Assembly (NCBI GenBank): GCA_015488975.1
Contig: WFMT01000196.1
Location: 1-6,516 of the forward strand
Source of the DNA: Campylobacteraceae bacterium
GTDB lineage: Bacteria; Campylobacterota; Campylobacteria; Campylobacterales; JALSKU01
Direction of reading: 5' to 3'
DNA length: 6,516 nt
Positions 1 to 4,668 of the stretch are shown here, in pieces. A program made the translations under genes and the position numbers. The notes under the pieces are model-generated. The model was not told the DNA's origin. It saw only the letters and a list, made by a program, of their open reading frames with translations, and made no database searches. How positions within the stretch are numbered: the first letter of the stretch is position 1; each line of letters begins with the position of its first letter.

Positions 1-119
1 AAAAAACAGGAACCAGTGCCATACTTACAAACATGCTTGAAAATTGTTCACTTTTATGGATAGATGAAAATGATGGAGATTTAAAAGCCGGAGAGTATGC
101 AAAGGTTATAAGGCTGTAA
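1..119 (+). CDS. moeA: Molybdopterin molybdenumtransferase, C-terminal end (partial)
   Basis: Only the last 38 codons are present, read in the frame that starts at base 3 and ends with TAA at 117-119. The translation has the pattern of the C-terminal beta-barrel domain (domain IV) of MoeA: a G-T-S-A segment, then a hydrophobic strand (CSLLWI), an acidic turn (DENDGD) and a closing L-K-A-G-E-Y-x-K-V strand ending in IRL. MoeA inserts molybdate into adenylylated molybdopterin in the cytoplasm to complete molybdenum cofactor. The stop codon directly abuts the start of the next gene (TAA then ATG), so the two are probably co-transcribed. The family call rests on a short tail and is moderate. Another protein with the same C-terminal barrel is possible. 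Confidence 0.6.
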   Translation, partial: KTGTSAILTNMLENCSLLWIDENDGDLKAGEYAKVIRL

Positions 120-899
120 ATGATTATTAAAGTCATAGTATTTTTTATTTTGGTATATTTATCAGCTATGGCATATTTATTTTTTACTCAGGGCAGTAAG
201 ATATTTAACTTTTCTTTCGTGAAAAAAGTCAAGCCAAAGGTTTTAAGCCACTGCAAAAAGTGTAAAGAAGTTAAACTTAAAGTTAAAGGAGCTGTGCTTG
301 ATGGAGTTTTTAAAGATGAAAATTCCTCAAATCTTATCATTTATTTTGGTGGCAATGCCGATGATGCAACTGACTTTATAAAATATACGAAAGATTTAAA
401 AGGGTTTGATGTTGTAGCATACAATTACAGAGGAAATGCCCTAAGCAGCGGTAAGCCCAGTGAAAAAAAACTTTTAAAAGATGCTCTGAAGATATATGAT
501 ACTTACTCTAAAAACAAAGAAGTAATTCTCATAGGTAGGAGCCTTGGGAGCGGAATTGCCACTTATGTTGCGTCAAAAAGAAAAGCAAAAGGAGTTTTAC
601 TTATAACTCCTTATGATTCTATTGAAAACATTGCAAAAAGCAGATACCCTTTTTTCCCTATATCATTTCTTTTAAAATATAAGTTTGATTCTTACAAGTT
701 TGTTAAAGATGTAAGTGCTCCTGTGTCAATATTTATGGTGGAAGATGACCAAACCATCTCAAACCGAAGGACTAAAAACTTAATGAAATACATAAAAGAT
801 CTTTTTTATGTCAAAATCTTCAAAAATGCAACTCATGCAAATATCTTGGAAGAAAAAGGGTTTCAAAGTGAGCTTGAAACAACTATTTTAAAATTTTAG
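120..899 (+). CDS. Membrane-anchored alpha/beta hydrolase (BEM46/ABHD13-like)
   Basis: The 259-residue protein looks like a serine hydrolase of the alpha/beta fold; its substrate is unknown. Residues about 3-22 form one hydrophobic segment (probable N-terminal membrane anchor), followed by basic residues. The fold signatures appear in order: the oxyanion-loop strand IIYFGGNA (73-80), where the related BEM46-type HGN motif has FGGN; the strand-loop YNYRGNALSSGKPSE (101-115); the nucleophile elbow GRSLG with Ser141; a candidate acid Asp209 or Asp210 after strand VSIFMVE; and the candidate catalytic His239 in NATHAN. A CxxC pair (Cys45, Cys48) lies between the anchor and the core and is not a general family feature. 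The start ATG abuts the upstream stop, and AAGG at 110-113 inside the upstream gene gives a ribosome site with 6-nt spacing, so translational coupling is likely. The 3' end overlaps the opposing dcd gene by 17 bp. Esterase, lipase or thioesterase activity is conceivable. Confidence 0.85.
   Translation: MIIKVIVFFILVYLSAMAYLFFTQGSKIFNFSFVKKVKPKVLSHCKKCKEVKLKVKGAVLDGVFKDENSSNLIIYFGGNADDATDFIKYTKDLKGFDVVAYNYRGNALSSGKPSEKKLLKDALKIYDTYSKNKEVILIGRSLGSGIATYVASKRKAKGVLLITPYDSIENIAKSRYPFFPISFLLKYKFDSYKFVKDVSAPVSIFMVEDDQTISNRRTKNLMKYIKDLFYVKIFKNATHANILEEKGFQSELETTILKF
850..880 (-). terminator. Candidate intrinsic terminator for dcd, inside the hydrolase gene
   Basis: Read on the minus strand, a 7-bp stem GTTTCAA / TTGAAAC (bases 880-874 with 866-860) with a 7-nt loop starts 2 bases past the dcd stop codon. 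It is followed by CC, five T and CTT (859-850). The position and T-run fit an intrinsic terminator for dcd. The stem has only two G-C pairs, so it is weak. Confidence 0.4.
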
Positions 900-1443
900 G
901 CAAAGTTATGCCCGTTTGTTTTTGATATTTTCCGTTTTTATCTTTATAAGTTGTCTTGCACTGCTCGTCTCCTTCTAAAAAAAGAACTTGTGCTATGCCT
1001 TCATTTGCATATATTTTTGCCGGAAGTGGTGTTGTATTGCTTATCTCTATGGTTATGTGTCCTTCAAATGCCGGTTCAAAAGGAGTAACATTTACTATGA
1101 TGCCACACCTTGCATAAGTGCTTTTGCCAAGACAAATAGCAAGTACATTTGTCGGAATCCTAAAATACTCTATAGTTCTAGCGAGTGCAAAAGAGTTTGG
1201 AGGAACTATACAAACCTCACCTGTAAAATCCACAATATTTTTATCATCAAAATTTTTAGGATCTACTACTGTAGAGCTTACATTTGTGAAGATTTTAAAC
1301 TCACTGCCCACTCTTATATCATATCCGTAACTGCTAACTCCATAGCTAACAACATTTTTACCGACTTGTTCTTCGCAAAAAGGCTCTATCATTTTTTCTT
1401 TGAGTGATTTTTCCCTTATCCAAGTATCTGATTTTAGTCCCAT
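883..1443 (-). CDS. dcd: dCTP deaminase
   Basis: Deaminates dCTP to dUTP in the cytoplasm; dUTPase then yields dUMP, the precursor of thymidylate. The 186-residue length is normal for bacterial Dcd (E. coli about 193). The family motifs are complete: SSYGYDIRVG (37-46), the GKSTYARCG segment (106-114) with Arg112 equivalent to E. coli Arg115, and NVTPFEPAFEGHITIE (118-133) with Glu133 equivalent to the catalytic Glu138. Then come SNTTPLPAKIYANEGIAQ and the C-terminal lid GITLPKILK, which closes over the nucleotide triphosphate. The protein is a trimer in known relatives. The ATG has an AAAGGAA ribosome site (1455-1449) with 5-nt spacing. The gene is divergent from accB and overlaps the convergent hydrolase gene by 17 bp. 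A bifunctional deaminase/dUTPase is not expected for this subgroup, but I could not test it. Confidence 0.96.
   Translation of the reverse strand: MGLKSDTWIREKSLKEKMIEPFCEEQVGKNVVSYGVSSYGYDIRVGSEFKIFTNVSSTVVDPKNFDDKNIVDFTGEVCIVPPNSFALARTIEYFRIPTNVLAICLGKSTYARCGIIVNVTPFEPAFEGHITIEISNTTPLPAKIYANEGIAQVLFLEGDEQCKTTYKDKNGKYQKQTGITLPKILK
899..923 (+). terminator. Weak candidate terminator for the hydrolase, inside dcd
   Basis: A 4-bp stem GGCA / TGCC (899-902 with 909-912) with a 6-nt loop begins at the last base of the hydrolase stop codon. It is followed by CG and a T-rich run, TTTGTTTTT (915-923). The order stem then T-run fits an intrinsic terminator read on the + strand, but the stem is very short and the sequence also encodes the Dcd C-terminus. 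Confidence 0.28.
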
Positions 1444-1488
1444 TTATATTCCTTTAATATTTCTTTAAAAATTTACAAATAAAAATTA

Positions 1489-1497
1489 TGTTATTAT
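1489..1497 (+). promoter_or_regulatory. Extended -10 promoter element for accB-accC
   Basis: The + strand reads TGTTATTAT, matching TGnTATAAT with one mismatch. A start near 1504 leaves a leader of about 29 nt holding the AAGGAG ribosome site of accB. An alternative pairing on the same strand is TTTACA (1472-1477) with TATATC (1495-1500) at 17-bp spacing. Either choice places the transcript start downstream of the ATG at 1488, so that ATG cannot be used from this promoter. Confidence 0.5.
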
Positions 1498-1501
1498 ATC
1501 A
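1493..1501 (-). promoter_or_regulatory. Extended -10 promoter element for dcd
   Basis: The minus strand reads TGATATAAT, a perfect TGnTATAAT extended -10 box. Transcription would start near 1486, giving a leader of about 40 nt that contains the dcd ribosome site at 1455-1449. No -35 match is visible at 17-bp spacing (the site reads GAATTC). This is typical of sigma-70 promoters in Campylobacterota, which lack a conserved -35. Confidence 0.6.
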
Positions 1502-1521
1502 AATTAGTCCTAAGAGAATTC

Positions 1522-1527
1522 AAGGAG
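1522..1527 (+). promoter_or_regulatory. Ribosome binding site that fixes the accB start at GTG 1533
   Basis: AAGGAG followed by a 5-nt spacer precedes GTG at 1533-1535. The in-frame ATG at 1488 has no Shine-Dalgarno match upstream. Starting at GTG gives MDLKEIKDLM, which aligns with the normal AccB N-terminus (E. coli MDIRKIKKLI). Confidence 0.85.
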
Positions 1528-1532
1528 ATAAA

Positions 1533-1976
1533 GTGGATTTAAAAGAAATAAAAGATTTGATGAGAACTTTTGATAAAAGTAGTCTTGGCAAATTAAAGTT
1601 AAAAAACGGTGATTTTGAGATATTTCTTCAAAAAGGCTCAAAATTGGAAAGTTTAGTCACCTCACAGCCCGTTGTTACTACGGTTGCAACTGAAGTTTCA
1701 CCTATTGTAGAAAATAATATAATAGATAGTGATAAAACGGATTATATAAGATCCCCAATGGTTGGAACATTTTACAAAGCACCAAGTCCGGAATCTGCAC
1801 CGTTTGTTCAAATCGGAGATAGTATAAAAGCCGGTTCAGCAGTAGCTATAGTAGAAGCTATGAAGATTATGAATGAAATCGAAGCGGAATTTGACTGCAA
1901 GATTTTAGAGCTTTTAGTTAGTGATGGCGAACCTATAGAGTTTGATCAGCCGATTTTTCGTATCGAAAAATTATGA
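1533..1976 (+). CDS. accB: Biotin carboxyl carrier protein of acetyl-CoA carboxylase
   Basis: Carries the biotin that AccC carboxylates and from which AccA/AccD transfer carboxyl to acetyl-CoA, making malonyl-CoA for fatty-acid synthesis. Numbered from GTG 1533, the protein has 147 residues (E. coli 156). It has an N-terminal helix-strand region (1-35), a flexible linker rich in Val, Thr, Ser and Pro (about 42-71), and a C-terminal biotinyl domain. That domain begins SPMVGTFYKAPSPESAPF (74-91), which includes the thumb loop peculiar to AccB, and has the biotinylation motif EAMKIMNE with Lys111. The open frame extends upstream to ATG 1488, adding 15 residues, but that start overlaps the promoter and lacks a ribosome site. 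The gene is followed by accC after 19 bp and is divergent from dcd. Neither accA nor accD is in the window. Confidence 0.96.
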   Translation: MDLKEIKDLMRTFDKSSLGKLKLKNGDFEIFLQKGSKLESLVTSQPVVTTVATEVSPIVENNIIDSDKTDYIRSPMVGTFYKAPSPESAPFVQIGDSIKAGSAVAIVEAMKIMNEIEAEFDCKILELLVSDGEPIEFDQPIFRIEKL

Positions 1977-1995
1977 TTGATCAGATGAGGTTAAA

Positions 1996-3324
1996 ATGAA
2001 AAAAATTCAAAAAATTCTTGTTGCCAACAGAGGTGAGATAGCATTAAGAGCGATAAGAACTATAAAAGAGATGGGCAAAGAAGCTGTTGCTGTTTATTCA
2101 ACTGCTGATAAAGATGCCGAGTATTTAAAATTTGCTGATATGGCTATTTGCATAGGTAGTGTAAAATCAAATGAGAGTTATCTCAATATTCCATCTATTA
2201 TGGCAGCAGTTGATATAAGCGGGTGTGATGCTGTATTTCCAGGATATGGATTTTTAAGTGAAAATCAAAATTTTGTTGAAATCTGTAAATATCAAAATAT
2301 TATTTTTATAGGGCCATCAGTTGAATTAATGGCAACAATGAGCGATAAGTCAAAGGCTAAAGAAGTTATGAAAAAAGCTGGAGTTCCTGTGATTCTTGGA
2401 AGCGAAGGGGCCATAAAAGATATAGAAGATGCAAAAAAGTTGGCTAAAAAGATTGGATATCCTGTCATAGTAAAAGCAAGTGCAGGAGGCGGTGGACGAG
2501 GCATGAGGGTAGTAGAAAATGAAGATTATCTTGAAAATGCTTTCTTAGCTGCTGGAAGCGAAGCTTTAAATGCTTTTGGTGATGGCACTTTGTATATGGA
2601 AAAGTACATAAGAAATCCTCGCCATGTAGAAGTTCAAGTTGTAGCTGATAAATATGGCAATGCTATTCATTTAGGAGAGAGAGACTGCTCTCTTCAAAGA
2701 AGACATCAAAAGCTTATCGAAGAATCCCCGGCAACTATACTTGATGAAAAAACAAGACAAAAGCTTTTAAATACGGCAGTCAAAGCTACTAAGGCAATTG
2801 GATATGAAAATGCCGGTACTTTTGAATTTCTTGTCGACAGTGATAAAAACTTTTATTTTATGGAGATGAATACAAGACTTCAAGTCGAACATACAATAAG
2901 TGAGATGGTAAGCGGTGTTGATATAGTAGAGCTTATGATAAAAGTAGCCGAAGGAGAAAAGCTTCTTTCTCAAGATAAAGTTCATTTAAAAGGACATGCT
3001 ATTGAGTGCCGAATTACAGCTGAAGATCCTGAGAAATTTATACCAAGTCCAGGTAAAATAACCAAATGGATAACTCCTGGCGGTAGAAATGTCAGGATAG
3101 ATTCTCATGTATATTGTAATTATACAGTTTCACCTTATTATGACTCTATGATTGGAAAACTTATTGTTTGGGGAGAAGACAGAAGTAGTGCGATATCAAA
3201 AATGAGAGAATCTTTAAATGAATTTCGTGTTGAGGGGATTAAAACTATTATTCCTTTTCATAAAAAAATGATGACGAATATAGACTTTGTAGAAAATAAT
3301 TATGATACAAATTATTTAGGATAA
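1996..3324 (+). CDS. accC: Acetyl-CoA carboxylase, biotin carboxylase subunit
   Basis: Uses ATP and bicarbonate to carboxylate the biotin on AccB. The 442 residues are the usual length for stand-alone AccC (E. coli 449). It starts with the N-terminal fold KILVANRGEIALRAIRT (6-22), then the ATP-grasp domain and the C-terminal biotin carboxylase domain. Expected active-site residues are present by motif alignment to E. coli: Lys118, Lys160 before the glycine-rich loop SAGGGGRGM (162-170), His210, His237 and Lys239, metal ligands Glu277 and Glu290, Asn292, Arg294, the base Glu298 in RLQVEH, and Arg339. The ATG has GAGG at 1987-1990 with 5-nt spacing. Adjacency to accB favours the acetyl-CoA carboxylase role over the similar subunit of a two-part pyruvate carboxylase. 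The next gene begins 2 bp after the stop. Confidence 0.97.
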   Translation: MKKIQKILVANRGEIALRAIRTIKEMGKEAVAVYSTADKDAEYLKFADMAICIGSVKSNESYLNIPSIMAAVDISGCDAVFPGYGFLSENQNFVEICKYQNIIFIGPSVELMATMSDKSKAKEVMKKAGVPVILGSEGAIKDIEDAKKLAKKIGYPVIVKASAGGGGRGMRVVENEDYLENAFLAAGSEALNAFGDGTLYMEKYIRNPRHVEVQVVADKYGNAIHLGERDCSLQRRHQKLIEESPATILDEKTRQKLLNTAVKATKAIGYENAGTFEFLVDSDKNFYFMEMNTRLQVEHTISEMVSGVDIVELMIKVAEGEKLLSQDKVHLKGHAIECRITAEDPEKFIPSPGKITKWITPGGRNVRIDSHVYCNYTVSPYYDSMIGKLIVWGEDRSSAISKMRESLNEFRVEGIKTIIPFHKKMMTNIDFVENNYDTNYLG

Positions 3325-3326
3325 AA

Positions 3327-3677
3327 ATGAAAAAGGTAATATTGTTGTCTTTTTTTTCTTTTTTGATTTTGCAAGCTAGTTCTTTGCAATGCAAAAAAAA
3401 CAATAATACTATAACTTGTACATATTTTGCTGATAGATCCGATAGCTCAAAAGATGTAAGATTAAAATTTGACTGGATATCACCTGCCTCTCCAAAGGAT
3501 GACAGAGTAAGATATATAACTATCCCTGCATATTATGGTTCAGCTTATGATTACCGGTTGTTACCGGGAAGAGTAAAAGGCATCTGGAAAGTTGTTGTTA
3601 CAAGAATGGATACTAATAAAAGTGTTCAAACAACTTTCGATATCAATGAAACCGAAGATGAATTTTTTAGAAATTAA
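3327..3677 (+). CDS. Small secreted protein of unknown function
   Basis: I do not recognise a family. The 116-residue product starts MKKVILLSFFSFLILQASS, a clear Sec signal peptide (basic n-region, 13-residue hydrophobic core), probably cut near residues 18-20, leaving a periplasmic domain of about 97 residues. No lipobox is evident. Mature Cys22 and Cys31 are the only cysteines and could form a disulfide. Alternating strands (NTITCTYF, VRLKFDWI, RYITIPAYY, GIWKVVVTRM, VQTTFDINE) suggest a small beta-sandwich, and the G-x-W-x-V-x-V strand resembles those in secreted Ig-like modules. The ribosome site AGGA (3318-3321) lies in the last codons of accC and the gap is 2 bp, so it is probably co-transcribed and coupled with accBC. 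It lies between accC and the SurA-like gene, where the C. jejuni order as I recall it has no such gene. Base composition matches the neighbours. Confidence 0.85.
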   Translation: MKKVILLSFFSFLILQASSLQCKKNNNTITCTYFADRSDSSKDVRLKFDWISPASPKDDRVRYITIPAYYGSAYDYRLLPGRVKGIWKVVVTRMDTNKSVQTTFDINETEDEFFRN

Positions 3678-3686
3678 TAGCTAACT

Positions 3687-3724
3687 TTACGCACTATAGC
3701 AAACTTTGCTCATATAGTGCGTAA
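3687..3724. terminator. Strong hairpin between convergent genes, candidate bidirectional terminator
   Basis: A perfect 12-bp inverted repeat, TTACGCACTATA (3687-3698) with TATAGTGCGTAA (3713-3724), encloses a 14-base loop. The loop itself contains AGCAAA/TTTGCT, so the structure can extend inward (GCA 3699-3701 with TGC 3707-3709, after a 3-nt bulge). It lies 9 bp after the stop of the secreted protein gene and 3 bp after the SurA-like gene's stop on the other strand, the right place for a shared terminator. Neither side has a proper T-run, so termination may be Rho-assisted, or the hairpin may mainly protect the 3' ends of both mRNAs. Confidence 0.65.
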
Positions 3725-3727
3725 GAA

Positions 3728-4573
3728 TTATCTTGGTGCTCTTATTACTTGTATCCTTGCTTTAGAAATGAGTTTATCAAAATATGACTTAATAATGCTT
3801 TTTTCTCTTTTATCCATGATTTGGGCAAATATTTGATTTTTAACTTTTTCATAGGGAATTACTTTGACATTTATCTTCTTTTTAATATAAAAGGTCATAT
3901 AAGTATTGTTTAGTGTTAGTATAGGTGTAAAATGATTGCTTTTAGTGCTTCTAAATATATAAAGCAACTTTGGATTTAATTTTTTACTTTTTAAAATAAT
4001 ATCTTTTTTTATGATATTTTTATAATTTATTAGGGGATTTTTTATCATTTGTTCAAGAGTATTTCTATCTTTTGAGCTGTATTGGACTACTTCTATCATT
4101 TGTGGTATTGAAAAGAGATTTAGATTTGTTTTATAAAATTTCCTCATTTCATTGTCAGTTGCTCTTTTTATTCTATCCGATGTTATTTGTTTAAATAATT
4201 TTCTTTTTTCAATTTTTAAAGCTAAATCTCTTTTATATTCTTTTAAATCGATACCTTTTTTTTTCAAAAAATCTTCAAATTGTTTTACAGAAATACCCGC
4301 TTTTTGACTGATTTTGGCTATTGCGTTGTCAATTTCCAGACTACTTGCTTGCAGATTATCTTTTTTTATGAGAGTCTTTTCCAATTTCTCTTGAATTAAT
4401 ATTCTTACCGCTTCTTTTGATGGAATATGAAATTTTTGGGAATAATTTCTAATTTCCAATAAAGTTATTGGAGAGTTATTGACTATCATGGAGACTGCGT
4501 CTACTAACCCGGCATAAGAAAAGCTGCTCAAAGCACACAGCACTAGAAGATATTTGATACCTTTTTTAATCAT
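3728..4573 (-). CDS. SurA-like periplasmic chaperone / peptidyl-prolyl isomerase
   Basis: Probably assists folding and delivery of outer-membrane proteins in the periplasm, as the SurA family does. It corresponds by position and architecture to C. jejuni Cj1289, a SurA-like protein of known structure. The 281 residues begin with a Sec signal peptide ending SSFSYA (probable cleavage after Ala21). The mature N-terminus GLVDAVSMIVNNSPITLLEI is the standard SurA_N start (E. coli SurA has VDKVAAVVNNGVVLESDV). A helical chaperone domain follows (about 22-155), then a short, divergent parvulin-like domain (about 158-235), and a final helix (240-272) that would pack back on the N-domain. The parvulin part lacks recognisable family signatures (no early conserved His, no glycine-rich G-x-L-G segment), so isomerase activity is doubtful. 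The ATG has GAAGGAA with AAGGAA at 4584-4579, 5 nt away. The gene is divergent from gltX. A run of nine A in the coding strand (4264-4256) encodes Lys104-106. Confidence 0.85.
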   Translation of the reverse strand: MIKKGIKYLLVLCALSSFSYAGLVDAVSMIVNNSPITLLEIRNYSQKFHIPSKEAVRILIQEKLEKTLIKKDNLQASSLEIDNAIAKISQKAGISVKQFEDFLKKKGIDLKEYKRDLALKIEKRKLFKQITSDRIKRATDNEMRKFYKTNLNLFSIPQMIEVVQYSSKDRNTLEQMIKNPLINYKNIIKKDIILKSKKLNPKLLYIFRSTKSNHFTPILTLNNTYMTFYIKKKINVKVIPYEKVKNQIFAQIMDKREKSIIKSYFDKLISKARIQVIRAPR

Positions 4574-4603
4574 AAGTATTCCTTCATAAAAAAATTAGAA
4601 AAG

Positions 4604-4612
4604 ATTTTATCA
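4604..4612 (-). promoter_or_regulatory. Extended -10 promoter element for the SurA-like gene
   Basis: The minus strand reads TGATAAAAT, a TGnTATAAT box with one mismatch. Transcription would begin near 4597, giving a leader of about 23 nt that contains the ribosome site at 4584-4579. No -35 box is needed in this phylum and none is obvious. Confidence 0.5.
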
Positions 4613-4629
4613 TAAATTTTGGAAAACTC

Positions 4630-4638
4630 TGCTAAAAT
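4630..4638 (+). promoter_or_regulatory. Extended -10 promoter element for gltX and malic enzyme
   Basis: The + strand reads TGCTAAAAT, a TGnTATAAT box with one mismatch, with an expected start near 4645 and the ribosome site AAAAGG at 4654-4659. A second possibility is TTGGAA (4619-4624) with TACAAT (4642-4647) at 17-bp spacing. That would start transcription near 4654, leaving the ribosome site at the very 5' end, so the extended -10 is preferred. Confidence 0.5.
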
Positions 4639-4668
4639 TAGTACAATATTTTCAAAAGGCATTATTAT

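Noticed and set aside
988..1407. Open frame of 139 codons on the + strand, opposite dcd, plus a nested one at 1118-1330.
   Set aside because: They lie antisense to an unambiguous dcd. The longer one has a Cys/Tyr/Ile-rich composition unlike a real protein, and I see no ribosome site or family motif for either.
2292..2985. Minus-strand open frames at 2292-2504 and 2767-2985.
   Set aside because: Both are antisense to the conserved accC coding region and show no motifs of their own.
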